From: Betaproteobacteria bacterium
Lineage (GTDB): Bacteria; Pseudomonadota; Gammaproteobacteria; Burkholderiales; SG8-39
NCBI GenBank assembly: GCA_016195915.1
Contig: JACPYS010000012.1
Location: forward strand, 167,810 to 231,809
Direction of reading: 5' to 3'
DNA: 64,000 nucleotides
The notes under the pieces were generated by a model. It did no database searches. It was not told the DNA's origin and saw only the letters and a list, made by a program, of their open reading frames with translations. A program made the position numbers and the translations under genes. The first letter of the stretch is position 1. The number at the start of each line of letters is the position of its first letter. Of the stretch, positions 55,819 through 64,000 are shown piece after piece.

Positions 55819-56276
55819 GTGCGGTTCTCGAGCAGTATCCTCGGCTTGAACCAATGACCGAGGCCGACCTCGGCGAAGTCATCGCCATCGAGTCGGCGGT
55901 GTATTCACACCCGTGGACGCGCGGCAATTTTTCCGATTCCCTGCGCGCCGGCTACACGTGTTTCAACTGGCGTGCAGGCGGGGCGCTGGCAGGCTATTTC
56001 GTGCTGCTCATGGCGGCTGGCGAGGCGCACCTGCTCAACCTCAGCATCGCACCCGGGTGGCAGCGCCGCGGCCACGGTGCGGCGCTTCTCCGCGAGGTCG
56101 TGGCCATGGCCAGGCAAAGCGGTACGCGCCACCTGTTCCTCGAGGTGCGGCCAAGCAACGCCGCCGCGCACGGGCTGTATTCGCGTTTCGGTTTTCGGCA
56201 ACTCGCGGTGCGCCGCGGATACTATCCCGCGGCACGCGGGCGGGAAGACGCGCTGTTGTTGACGCTCAGCCTGTGA
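55815..56276 (+). CDS. rimI: Ribosomal protein S18 alanine N-acetyltransferase
   Basis: A GNAT enzyme of 153 residues with [19 protein letters not shown] at the start, the acetyl-CoA motif [19 protein letters not shown] and [20 protein letters not shown] followed by RRGYYP, the RimI signature. It acetylates the N-terminus of S18. It is coupled to tsaB upstream and to the UDG gene downstream (GTGA), the common betaproteobacterial order. Confidence 0.94.
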   Translation: MSAVLEQYPRLEPMTEADLGEVIAIESAVYSHPWTRGNFSDSLRAGYTCFNWRAGGALAGYFVLLMAAGEAHLLNLSIAPGWQRRGHGAALLREVVAMARQSGTRHLFLEVRPSNAAAHGLYSRFGFRQLAVRRGYYPAARGREDALLLTLSL

Positions 56277-57067
56277 GCCGATCGACACGGCGCGCTGTGG
56301 TGTTGCGCGAGATGGGGTTGGTGCCCGTCTGGAGGATAAGAACAGGGGACGTCGCGGCGTCCCCCGTGCCCCCTCCCGCACTGGAAACGAAGCTTGCACC
56401 AGGCTTTGCGGCGTCCCCCGCACCCCCTCCCGCACTGGTAACGAAGATTGCAGCGCGCGTTGCGACGATTCCTGACGCGGACGCGCGGGAGCGCGCGATT
56501 CGCGCGATGGGATGGGCTGAGCTCAAGCGGGCGGTTCCGGATTGCAGTGCGTGCGCTTTGCACAGGACGCGCACGCAAACGGTGTTCGGGATTGGAGACG
56601 AAAACGCCGACTGGATGCTGGTGGGCGAAGCGCCTGGCGCCGAGGAAGACCGTCTCGGAGAGCCGTTCGTCGGGCAGGCGGGAAGGCTGCTCGACAACAT
56701 GCTCGCCGCGATCAGGCTGAAGCGCGGCGAAAATGTCTATATCGCCAATGTGCTCAAGTGCCGTCCGCCGGCGAACCGGAATCCAGAGCCGGACGAGGTC
56801 GCGCGCTGCTCGCCACACCTGGTGCGCCAGATCGAGCTCATCCGCCCGAAGCTGATTGTTGCGATGGGGCGGTTCGCGGCACAGGCGCTGCTCAATTCCA
56901 ACGCCAGCATCGCTTCGATGCGGGGCCGTGTGCACCGCTACCAGGGTGTGCCGACGATCGTCACCTACCATCCGGCCTATCTGTTGCGCAGCCTTCCCGA
57001 CAAATCGAAGGCCTGGGCCGATCTGCTGTTCGCGGTACGCACGCTGCGGGAGCTGAAACAGGTTTGA
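56273..57067 (+). CDS. Uracil-DNA glycosylase, family 4 (iron-sulfur)
   Basis: The UDG family 4 core has [20 protein letters not shown] with the first two cluster cysteines, [20 protein letters not shown] (motif A), [20 protein letters not shown] with the other two cysteines, and [10 protein letters not shown] (motif B). The start is GTG 56273, overlapping rimI. An N-terminal region of about 90 residues contains a Pro/Ala linker built from a duplicated segment. The enzyme removes uracil from DNA in base-excision repair. Confidence 0.93.
   Translation: MSRSTRRAVVLREMGLVPVWRIRTGDVAASPVPPPALETKLAPGFAASPAPPPALVTKIAARVATIPDADARERAIRAMGWAELKRAVPDCSACALHRTRTQTVFGIGDENADWMLVGEAPGAEEDRLGEPFVGQAGRLLDNMLAAIRLKRGENVYIANVLKCRPPANRNPEPDEVARCSPHLVRQIELIRPKLIVAMGRFAAQALLNSNASIASMRGRVHRYQGVPTIVTYHPAYLLRSLPDKSKAWADLLFAVRTLRELKQV
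56354..56452 (+). repeat. Two 45-bp direct repeats in the UDG linker
   Basis: Units at 56354-56398 and 56408-56452 differ at only a few bases and are offset by 54 bases (18 codons). They encode [15 protein letters not shown] and [15 protein letters not shown]. The linker duplication keeps the frame. Confidence 0.9.
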
Positions 57068-57105
57068 TGGCCTGGGCTGGCCGCGCCGGCGGGCCCGGGA
57101 AGCGC

Positions 57106-58383
57106 TCAGTGATGCTCGGAGCGTGCAATTGCCATCAGTTGCGCGATCTCGTCGCCGTGTACGCGCTGGTTGCGGTTGAACCACCACATTACCAGGCCCA
57201 TGGTGCTCGCTACGAACAATCCAAACAGCACGATCACCACCGAGATCGGCAGGCCCGCGGCGAGCAGCAATGAATAGGTTGCGATCATCGCCAGGATCGA
57301 CAGGTTCTCGTTGAAGTTTTGCACCGCGATCGAACGCCCCGCACCCATCAGGTTGTGCCCGCGGTGCTGCAACAGCGCGTTCATCGGTACCACGAAGAAG
57401 CCTGCGAGGGCGCCGATCAGCACCATCAGGGGAATGGCGATCCACACATCGCGTACCGGTATCATGCCGATTACCAGCAGCCCCATGCCGATGCCGAGCG
57501 GGATCACCTTCACGGCGCGGTCCAGCGAGACGGTGGCGGATGCCGCAACGGCGCCGATGGCAATTCCGAGGGCCACCACGCCCTGCAGGATTGAGGCCTT
57601 CGGGAGGTCGAAAGACAGGTTGGCCTTCGCCCACTCAATGACGATGAACTGCAGCGTCGCGCCGGCGCCCCAGAACAGCGTCGTGACGGCGAGCGAAATC
57701 TGGCCGAGGCGGTCCGCCCACAGCCGCTGAAAGCAAAGTTTGAAATCGATCAGCGTCTCGAGCGGGTGCGCCGGGAGCGGTTTCAACAGCGCACCGGTGC
57801 CGGGAATGTGCAGGTTGAATATCGCGGCGACTGCGTAGACCACGACGATCAGCGCGATCGCGGCTTCCGCGGGGGTGTCGATGCCAGTATCGATCAACGG
57901 CACGTCGATGTGGAGCAGGATGCCGGAAACATACTGATGGATGAGCACTCCGCCAAGCACGGTGCCGAGGATGATGGAGGCGACCGTCAGGCCCTCGATC
58001 CAGCCGTTGGCGATGACGAGCTTCGACGCAGGCAGGTATTCGGTAAGGATCCCGTACTTTGCGGGCGAATAGGCGGCGGCGCCGAGGCCCACCACCGCGT
58101 AGGCTACGAGCGGATTGGCCTCCAGCAGCATCATCAGGCAGCCGATGATCTTGATGGCATTGGAAATGAACATGACCTGCCCCTTGGGGAGCCGGTCGGC
58201 GAAGGCGCCCACGTAGGGCGCGAGCAGCACGTAGGAAATGACGAAGAAAAACTTGAGATAGGGCGTGAGCCAGGAGGGCGAATCGGCGTGGAGGAGCAGC
58301 GCGATCGCGGCCACCAGCAGCGCGTTGTCGGCGAGCGACGAGAAGAACTGCGCCGCCATGATGATGTAGAAACCCAGGTTCAT
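57106..58383 (-). CDS. lplT: Lysophospholipid transporter LplT (MFS)
   Basis: The 425-residue MFS protein starts MNLGFYIIMAAQFFSSLADN and has SYVLLAPYVGAFADRLPKGQ and VMFISNAIK, GAAAYSPAKYGILTEYLP and GHNLMGAGRSIAVQNFNENL, all LplT hallmarks. About 11-12 membrane segments are visible. It flips lysophospholipids into the inner leaflet. I take ATG 58383 rather than the GTG at 58389 used by the track. It diverges from the LysR gene. Confidence 0.93.
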   Translation of the reverse strand: MNLGFYIIMAAQFFSSLADNALLVAAIALLLHADSPSWLTPYLKFFFVISYVLLAPYVGAFADRLPKGQVMFISNAIKIIGCLMMLLEANPLVAYAVVGLGAAAYSPAKYGILTEYLPASKLVIANGWIEGLTVASIILGTVLGGVLIHQYVSGILLHIDVPLIDTGIDTPAEAAIALIVVVYAVAAIFNLHIPGTGALLKPLPAHPLETLIDFKLCFQRLWADRLGQISLAVTTLFWGAGATLQFIVIEWAKANLSFDLPKASILQGVVALGIAIGAVAASATVSLDRAVKVIPLGIGMGLLVIGMIPVRDVWIAIPLMVLIGALAGFFVVPMNALLQHRGHNLMGAGRSIAVQNFNENLSILAMIATYSLLLAAGLPISVVIVLFGLFVASTMGLVMWWFNRNQRVHGDEIAQLMAIARSEHH

Positions 58384-58520
58384 GAGCACAGGGAAATCCG
58401 TCGTTCCCCCGTCGTCTTCTCCTTCGAGCAGGCGCTCTTATAACACAGCACCGATAAGCTACCGAAATTTCCCCGTTTATGCTTGAATAAGCCCACTCCG
58501 AATCCACCCCGGGTCCAAAT

Positions 58521-59426
58521 ATGGCCGACCGTCGCCTGCAGGTGTTCCACGCCGTGGCAAAGCATCTGTCCTTCACCAAGGCTGCCGATGCGTTGTTCAT
58601 GACGCAACCGGCGGTGACTTTCCAGATCAAGCAGCTCGAGGAGCATTGCAGCACGCGGCTGTTCGACCGGGGTCACGGACACATCTCGCTCACGCCCGCG
58701 GGCGAACTGGTTCTCGATTACGCGGAGCGCATTCTTTCGCTGTCGGCCGAGCTCGATACGCGGTTGAAGGAGATGACCGGGGAAGTGGCCGGAGCGCTGC
58801 TGATCGGCGCGTCCACCACGATCGCGGAGTACATGCTGCCACAGGTGCTGGGCGAGTTCGCCTCACGCTACCCCAAGGTTCTCTCCCGCCTGTTCGTCGC
58901 CAACTCGGAAATCGTCGAGCACCGTGTCGCCGAGCATACGCTCGACATCGGATTCATCGAGACCGCTTCGCACCTGGCCTCGGTGGCCTCCGACGTATGC
59001 TGCGAAGACGAATTGCAGGTTGTGTGCGCGCCCTCCCATCCGCTCGCCGCGCTCAAGTCGGTGAGCGCGAAGCAGCTGCCCCAGCACCCGTTTATCAGCC
59101 GCGAGCCGGGGTCAGGAACGCGCGAGGTTACCGACAATTATTTCGATACGCAGGGCGTCGCGCACGACAGCCTGAAGGTGGTGATGGAGCTGGGGAGCCC
59201 GGAGGCGCTCAAGGGCCTGGTGGCTACCGGCCTCGGTTTCGCAATCATGTCGCGTGCCACGGTGGCCAAGGATGTGCGTTTCGGTCAGGTGGTCGCCGTG
59301 CCTCTCGCGCCGCGTCTACTGCGTACCATGTCGGTGGTCTATCCGCGGGAAAAGTTCCGCTCACGCCTGACCAACACCTTCATCGAGTTCGCGAAGCAGC
59401 GGCTCAAGGCAGCCGCGTCGGCTTAG
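58521..59426 (+). CDS. LysR-family transcriptional regulator
   Basis: The N-terminal winged helix (RRLQVFHAVAKHLSFTKAAD and TQPAVTFQIKQLEEHCSTRL) is standard. The effector domain has GALLIGASTTIAEYMLPQVL and GLVATGLGFAIMSRATVAKD. The 301 residues are typical, and the domain resembles CysB/CbbR-like regulators. Target genes are not known; divergent lplT and downstream alr are candidates by position. It is followed by alr after 8 bases. Confidence 0.93.
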   Translation: MADRRLQVFHAVAKHLSFTKAADALFMTQPAVTFQIKQLEEHCSTRLFDRGHGHISLTPAGELVLDYAERILSLSAELDTRLKEMTGEVAGALLIGASTTIAEYMLPQVLGEFASRYPKVLSRLFVANSEIVEHRVAEHTLDIGFIETASHLASVASDVCCEDELQVVCAPSHPLAALKSVSAKQLPQHPFISREPGSGTREVTDNYFDTQGVAHDSLKVVMELGSPEALKGLVATGLGFAIMSRATVAKDVRFGQVVAVPLAPRLLRTMSVVYPREKFRSRLTNTFIEFAKQRLKAAASA

Positions 59427-59434
59427 GAGCGTCC

Positions 59435-60505
59435 ATGCCGCGCCCGATCCGCGCGACCATCGACGCCGCCGCGATGGCCCACAATCTTGCGATTGCGCGC
59501 CGCCAGGCCGGCGGCGCCAAGGTGTGGGCCGTGGTCAAGGCCAACGCCTATGGCCACGGCCTGGAACGCGCGGCGAAGGCGCTTGCGGAAGCCGACGGCT
59601 ACGCGACGCTCGATTTCATCGAGGCGCTGCGGTTGCGCAACGCGGGCGTGACCAAGCCGATATTGATGCTGGAGGGAATCTTCAAGCCGGCCGATGTGGC
59701 CTTGCTCGCGCGCCATTCGCTGACGCCGGTGATCCACAGTCTCGCGCAGGTCGAGATGCTCGAAAAACGCGTGCTTGAACGACCGATCGACGCATACCTG
59801 AAGGTCAACAGCGGGATGAACCGGCTCGGATTCACCGTGGACAGCGTGCGCATCGCATGGAATGCGCTGCAGGCGCACCCGGCGATCTCGAGCGTGACGA
59901 TGATGACCCATTTTGCCGACGCCGATGGAGCAAGTGGCGTGGCGGGCCAGCTCGAGTGGTTCAATTCGATGACCGCGGCGCTTGCCGGTCCGCGCTCGCT
60001 GGCCAATTCCGCAGCGCTGCTGCGTCATCCGGAGACCTGCGCGGACTGGGTGCGGCCGGGCCTGATGCTCTATGGCTGCTCGCCCTTCGCCGACCTGAGC
60101 GCGGAGGAACTCGGACTGCGGCCGGCGATGACGCTTGCCTCGGAGATCATCGCGGTCCAGAACCTCGAATCCGGGGAGCGCGTCGGATATGGTTTCAGCT
60201 TCGAGGCGACCGAACCGATGCGCATCGGCGTCATCGCCTGCGGCTACGCCGACGGATATCCGCGTCACGCAGCTTCGGGGACGCCGGTATTGGTCAATGG
60301 GCAGCGCACCTGCACTGTCGGGCGCGTTTCAATGGACATGATCTGCGCTGATATCACGCATCTGCCCGAGGCCGCCATCGGTACGCCGGTGACGCTGTGG
60401 GGTGCGGGACTTTCCGCGGACGAGGTCGCCGCTTCGGCCGGAACGCTCAGCTACGAGCTGCTGTGCGCGCTTGCGGCGCGCGTTCCGCTGAGCGAGACGG
60501 CGTAG
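59435..60505 (+). CDS. alr: Alanine racemase
   Basis: The PLP lysine is Lys35 in VWAVVKANAYGHG. KVNSGMNRLGF, LMLYGCSPF and GRVSMDMICADITHL (with the catalytic-tyrosine region ESGERVGYGFSFEA upstream) are conserved. 356 residues fit. It makes D-alanine for peptidoglycan. The start ATG 59435 has GGAG upstream. The stop is followed at once by the radA GTG. Confidence 0.96.
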   Translation: MPRPIRATIDAAAMAHNLAIARRQAGGAKVWAVVKANAYGHGLERAAKALAEADGYATLDFIEALRLRNAGVTKPILMLEGIFKPADVALLARHSLTPVIHSLAQVEMLEKRVLERPIDAYLKVNSGMNRLGFTVDSVRIAWNALQAHPAISSVTMMTHFADADGASGVAGQLEWFNSMTAALAGPRSLANSAALLRHPETCADWVRPGLMLYGCSPFADLSAEELGLRPAMTLASEIIAVQNLESGERVGYGFSFEATEPMRIGVIACGYADGYPRHAASGTPVLVNGQRTCTVGRVSMDMICADITHLPEAAIGTPVTLWGAGLSADEVAASAGTLSYELLCALAARVPLSETA

Positions 60506-61864
60506 GTGGCAAAGGCAAAATCGCATTACGCGTGCTCGGAGTGCGGTGCGAGTGCGATCAAATGGTTCGGCGCCTGCCCGTCTTGCGGTGCGGCCGCGAC
60601 CTTGATCGAGCAGGCCGCCGATGTGCGTTCGAGTCATCGCTACGCGGCGCACGCTCCGGCAAACGCGCCGCAGCCGCTCGCACGCATCGAAGCTCGCGCG
60701 CAGGCGCGCATGCCGACGGGTGTCGAGGAATTCGACCGTGTGCTCGGAGGCGGGGTGGTCGCGGGTCAGGTGGTACTGATCGGCGGCGATCCGGGCATCG
60801 GCAAATCCACACTGCTGTTGCAGACACTCTCTGCAATGGGCGCGAAGCACAGCTCGCTCTACGTCAGCGGTGAGGAATCCGCGGAGCAGGTGGCGTTGCG
60901 CGCGACGCGCCTCGCTCTGGCGGCGGGAAAGGTCGAACTGCTTGCCGAGATCCATCTCGAGCGCATTGTCGCGACGCTCGAGGCAACACGGCCCGAGGTT
61001 GCCGTTATCGACTCGATCCAGACGCTGTACTCGGAGGCATTGCAGTCTGCGCCCGGGTCGGTGGCACAGGTGCGCGAGTGCGCGGCGCAACTCGCGCGCC
61101 ATGCCAAACAGTCGGGTACGGCACTGCTCATCATCGGGCATGTAACCAAGGACGGCACGATTGCCGGACCGCGCGTACTCGAGCACATCGTCGACACCGT
61201 GCTCTATTTCGAAGGGGATCCGCATTCAAGTTTCCGTCTGGTGCGTGCGATCAAGAACCGCTTCGGCGCGGTGAACGAACTGGGCGTGTTTGCGATGACC
61301 GACAAGGGCCTGCGCGGGGTCGCGAATCCGTCGGCGCTGTTCCTGTCGCAGCACGGGCGCGACGTGCCTGGTTCCTGCGTGCTGGCGACGCTCGAGGGCA
61401 CCCGTCCGCTGCTGGTGGAGATCCAGGCGCTCGTGGACCCGACGCACTCGCCGAATCCGCGCCGGCTCTCGGTCGGTCTCGAGCAGAACCGGCTGGCGAT
61501 GCTGCTGGCGGTGCTGCATCGGCACGCCGGCATCGCGTGCTTCGACCAGGACGTCTTCGTGAACGCAGTGGGCGGGGTGCGCATCGGGGAACCGGCGGCC
61601 GACCTCGCGGTGCTGCTGGCGATTGTTTCTTCTCTCACCGATCGCGCGATTCCCGGCAAGGTTCTTGCGTTCGGCGAAGTGGGTCTGGCCGGTGAGGTTC
61701 GCCCGGCGCCGCGTGGTCAGGACCGGCTGAAGGAAGCGGCGAAGCTGGGGTTCGAGCGAGCGATCATTCCGAAGGCGAACCAGCCCAGGGGGAAGATCGG
61801 AGGGCTGGAAGTGCTCGCCGTTGAGCGAGTGGATCAGGCGGTCGCGGTGCTCCGCAATCTCTGA
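60506..61864 (+). CDS. radA: DNA repair protein RadA
   Basis: RadA processes recombination intermediates. The N-terminal zinc finger is YACSECGASAIKWFGACPSC, Walker A GGDPGIGKSTLLLQT, Walker B region VAVIDSIQTLY, the RadA motif KNRFGAVNELGVF, and a Lon-like C-terminal domain (DVFVNAVGGVRIGEPAADLA). The start is GTG 60506, directly after the alr stop. 452 residues are normal. Confidence 0.96.
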   Translation: MAKAKSHYACSECGASAIKWFGACPSCGAAATLIEQAADVRSSHRYAAHAPANAPQPLARIEARAQARMPTGVEEFDRVLGGGVVAGQVVLIGGDPGIGKSTLLLQTLSAMGAKHSSLYVSGEESAEQVALRATRLALAAGKVELLAEIHLERIVATLEATRPEVAVIDSIQTLYSEALQSAPGSVAQVRECAAQLARHAKQSGTALLIIGHVTKDGTIAGPRVLEHIVDTVLYFEGDPHSSFRLVRAIKNRFGAVNELGVFAMTDKGLRGVANPSALFLSQHGRDVPGSCVLATLEGTRPLLVEIQALVDPTHSPNPRRLSVGLEQNRLAMLLAVLHRHAGIACFDQDVFVNAVGGVRIGEPAADLAVLLAIVSSLTDRAIPGKVLAFGEVGLAGEVRPAPRGQDRLKEAAKLGFERAIIPKANQPRGKIGGLEVLAVERVDQAVAVLRNL

Positions 61865-62209
61865 CTTGACGTATGAGGGTACTATATCGAATGCGCGCCG
61901 TCAGCCGCATGTTCGATCGCAGAATTGCCGCGCCACGTAGCTGGATAACCGGGCACTGCTGTAGACGGCAGAGAAGGATCCTCGCCCTTGTTACTACGCT
62001 CGACAGCCGTTTCTGGCCCAGTGTGAGCACGTTCGCTGCCGAGGGAGTAGTATTTTATCGATTGTTTTATCCAAAGGCCCCGTGTTACACGAACGGGGCA
62101 AGAGGGTGCTTCCCAAACGGTAAGTCTTGACCCACACTCGCAAATGGCTCACAAAATTCACTGAGAGCGAACGTTGATTAAGAACTGGAATTCCGCCAAG
62201 GAGGGACCA
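61865..62209. other. Intergenic region between radA and the AT-rich island
   Basis: About 345 bases. A short track ORF here (61873-62130) has no recognisable coding pattern. The only structure I see is the hairpin described separately. GC falls towards the right end. It probably holds the radA terminator, the promoter of the next gene and possibly the island boundary. Confidence 0.5.
62077..62099 (+). terminator. GC-rich hairpin downstream of radA
   Basis: GCCCCGT (62077-62083) and ACGGGGC (62093-62099) form a 7-bp stem with a 9-base loop. No T tract follows (AAGAGGG), so termination is uncertain. Confidence 0.35.
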
Positions 62210-63007
62210 TTGGGCCGATCTGAGAAGCAGGCTGATACAAGACATTCATATCGCCAGTTCGGCGTTCAGAGTTCCCTTATCTTTTTTTTCCTTGCCGTAG
62301 CGACGAATGCCAACAGTGCAGATATTTCGTACATCCTAAATCCGCTTCCTCCCAGCATCGCTTATACGGCTCGGTATACGGCATCGGCCTCACTAGAAGG
62401 CGCGATTGAACCGAACGACGAAGAAAAGGTCAGTACATTCTTTACTTTCTTGAAAAAAGAGAAAGCAGTAATGATTTATCTTGACCTCAAGGGCCCTGGA
62501 GGCGATGTGTCCACGGCAATTAAAATTGGACGACTAGTTCGAAAATTTGAAGTAAATATCAGGGTTCCACGCGACTCGTCCTGCGTTAGCTCATGCGTGT
62601 TGATTTTGGCGGGCAGTCCAATTCGAACGATCGAAGGCCGCGTAGGAATCCATCGTCCTTACTTTCGCACCTTACCGTCCGATTCCACATATGACAGTGT
62701 TCGCCGCGCCTTCGACCTGCTCGGAGCAGCGACGAAGTCGTATTTGACCGAAATGAATGTTAACCCCGACGTATGGGACCAGATGGTCTCTATCCCTCCA
62801 GAAAATGTCAGGTTCTTGTCTACGCGAGACCTGGACTATTTTCGGCTTGGAGGCATGGATCCAGTCACCGAGGAAGTATTGAGTCACGACCTTGCAAAAA
62901 TGCTGGGGATTCCGCGCGATGAATTCTTAAGACGTGAATCTCGCGCAAATCAAATCTGCAACAACGACGCTAGCTGTTCTTGGGATGTCCTCAAGGGATT
63001 GCGGTAG
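62210..63007 (+). CDS. Exported ClpP/SppA-fold serine-protease-like protein
   Basis: I start at TTG 62210, which has AAGGAGGG just upstream; the track start (62174) is less likely. A hydrophobic segment (GVQSSLIFFFLAVATNANSA) suggests a signal peptide or anchor. YLDLKGPGGDVSTAIKIGRL, then SSCVSSCVLILAG (likely nucleophile Ser, flanked by cysteines) and GRVGIHRPYF (likely catalytic His) match the crotonase-fold peptidases related to ClpP and SppA. The C-terminus has NQICNNDASCSW. 265 residues. Codon use is far AT-richer than radA next door. Confidence 0.78.
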   Translation: MGRSEKQADTRHSYRQFGVQSSLIFFFLAVATNANSADISYILNPLPPSIAYTARYTASASLEGAIEPNDEEKVSTFFTFLKKEKAVMIYLDLKGPGGDVSTAIKIGRLVRKFEVNIRVPRDSSCVSSCVLILAGSPIRTIEGRVGIHRPYFRTLPSDSTYDSVRRAFDLLGAATKSYLTEMNVNPDVWDQMVSIPPENVRFLSTRDLDYFRLGGMDPVTEEVLSHDLAKMLGIPRDEFLRRESRANQICNNDASCSWDVLKGLR

Positions 63008-63050
63008 TCATTCAAAAAAGAGCGCATCGACGCCAAGCGGAGTCGATCTG

Positions 63051-63764
63051 GTGAAACGTCACGATCTGACCGTAATGTCCGATTACGTCGGTATAGTAGA
63101 AGGCGTGCGAAAAGGCGACATGATCTTGTTCCGAGGTCAAGACCGCAACGCTCCCCTGCTTCCGAAGGTCGCTCGCCATAATCCCGAAATAGATACAACA
63201 AAGCCTGAGCAAGAGATGCTTGGGGAAGTGAGGCGCCGTGGCGGGCTGCTCCTCGACCATCGCGTATTAGCCGACGATTGGGAATTGCTAGTATATGTTC
63301 AGCATTTCGGAATGGAGACGCGCCTGCTCGACTGGACGTCCAATCCTCTTGTCGCGCTTTGGTTTGCGTGCCAAGCCAATGGAATCGATGGTCACACCTA
63401 TGTCTACGTTCTCATTGGCGGCAAGCGCGACGTTCTCGACCTCAACGCGGAATCCACACCTTTCGAAGGGTCTCGTACCAAGATTCTTAGACCCAGCTTG
63501 AACAATTCACGTATTGTCGCTCAGGCTAGTTGCTTTACGGTTCATAGGTACTCGTTGGATGGTTGTCGATTTGTGCCTCTTGAGAAAGACGGAGATTTTG
63601 AGGAAAGTCTAATAGAAATAAGGATGCGGAATGCTAGTCACGACGATTTTTTGACCAGTCTCAATTTGCTTGGCGTGAACTTCCAAACACTTTTCCCGGA
63701 TGTCGAAGGTCTCTGCAAATACGTCAATTGGCTACACGATCCGCAACGTATCGCCCGGTTGTAA
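63051..63764 (+). CDS. FRG-domain protein
   Basis: The FRG domain is shown by GDMILFRGQDRNAPLLPKVA and YVQHFGMETRLLDWTSNPLV followed by ALWFACQ, the two named motifs of the family. I start at GTG 63051, where GGAG lies upstream, giving 237 residues; ATG 62985 or the track start (62934) would overlap the previous gene. FRG proteins are common in phage-defence and mobile contexts but their biochemistry is not established. AT-rich like its neighbour. Confidence 0.78.
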   Translation: MKRHDLTVMSDYVGIVEGVRKGDMILFRGQDRNAPLLPKVARHNPEIDTTKPEQEMLGEVRRRGGLLLDHRVLADDWELLVYVQHFGMETRLLDWTSNPLVALWFACQANGIDGHTYVYVLIGGKRDVLDLNAESTPFEGSRTKILRPSLNNSRIVAQASCFTVHRYSLDGCRFVPLEKDGDFEESLIEIRMRNASHDDFLTSLNLLGVNFQTLFPDVEGLCKYVNWLHDPQRIARL

Positions 63765-63855
63765 CGCACTGCTCGACCCCGGCAGCGACGAAAACGGACG
63801 TCGTTGAGGAGTGTGCGCGTGCGTAGTTTGTGCCAATCAAAGGCGCCAGTGATCT

Positions 63856-64000
63856 GTAAGCGTCCGCGAATCCCCGTACTGATATGTATTGACCTGTCAA
63901 GTAAGTTGATGCGCCATGCAGTGTGTGGGTAGCAGAACGGGACAGTATGCCGACGGTTGATCAGTCTGATATGCGCGGGTTGGTTACCGAATGACAACCG
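63856..64000 (+). mobile_element. Possible left end of an IS66-family element (partial)
   Basis: GTAAGCGTCCGCGAATCCCC at 63856 resembles the IS66-family terminal repeat, which begins GTAAGCG in members I know. A short ORF (MPTVDQSDMRGLVTE, from about 63947) ends in ATGA, overlapping an ATGACAACC start at the window end, the tight arrangement of IS66 orfA regions. The rest is off the window. Without the other end this is a guess. Confidence 0.3.

Noticed and set aside
61873-62130. 85-aa ORF between radA and the ClpP-like gene
   Set aside because: No ribosome site, composition like non-coding sequence, and no family pattern.
63638-63997. 119-aa minus-strand ORF at the right end
   Set aside because: Overlaps the FRG gene and the possible IS end; no motif recognised.
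1-64000. CRISPR arrays, tRNA and rRNA genes
   Set aside because: I saw no regularly spaced palindromic repeats, no clover-leaf sequence and no rRNA motif; the only tandem repeats are coding.

Overview
The window is about 64 kb of high-GC bacterial chromosome, most likely from a betaproteobacterium (Burkholderiales-like, possibly an uncultured lineage). I infer this from gene content and order read in the sequence, not from any search: a single-chain PurL, an Mfd-SerB cluster, IspD-IspF, an OmpR-EnvZ pair, TsaB-RimI-family-4 UDG, and LplT, a LysR regulator, Alr and RadA side by side. No rRNA or tRNA gene was recognised. Coding density is high and many neighbours overlap by 4 bases (ATGA or GTGA), which suggests translational coupling.

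Layout. 1-5.6 kb: a branched-chain amino-acid type binding protein (cut by the window edge), an FAD oxidoreductase, and a divergent 5-oxoprolinase/hydantoinase broken by a 1-base frameshift in a G run. 5.7-9.7 kb: a 1346-residue membrane protein with a very long charged helical repeat region and an AsmA-like C-terminus. 9.8-14.2 kb: purL and a RidA-family gene. 14.2-19.6 kb: an accessory patch with one intact AbrB-VapC pair, two antitoxin genes followed only by deleted vapC remnants, a 5'-truncated tandem AAA ATPase, a DnaB-like protein without its Walker A lysine next to a partial copy of a dnaB 5' end, and an asparaginase-family gene. 19.7-28.7 kb (minus strand): a binding protein, a GNAT-PNPOx fusion, trpB2, and a coupled mfd-sel1-serB operon. 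28.8-32.2 kb (plus strand): ispD-ispF-paiB-thpR and a split TPP-dependent decarboxylase. 32.3-36.0 kb (minus strand): a hydrolase, a MaoC-like dehydratase and envZ-ompR, with a possible OmpR box just upstream of ompR. 36.1-39.1 kb: a small secreted protein and a DUF1800-DUF1501 pair.

39-51.5 kb is the most unusual stretch. An ADP-ribosylglycohydrolase fused to a calcineurin-like phosphoesterase faces away from a run of plus-strand genes: a 50-aa ORF, a 17-aa coupling ORF, an HscC-type Hsp70, a multi-span membrane J-like protein, two proteins I cannot assign, a 41-aa CxxC peptide and a second ADP-ribosylglycohydrolase. After these come membrane proteins with pilin-like soluble parts, a secreted esterase and small secreted proteins. 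I infer a chaperone plus ADP-ribose-reversal module; this is a hypothesis.

51.5-61.9 kb is housekeeping: a PlsB-like acyltransferase, two tandem tartrate/isopropylmalate-type dehydrogenases, tsaB-rimI-udg, lplT, a lysR gene, alr and radA. 62.2-63.8 kb is clearly AT-richer and carries a ClpP/SppA-fold exported protein and an FRG-domain protein, likely horizontally acquired. The last ~150 bases may be the left end of an IS66-like element.
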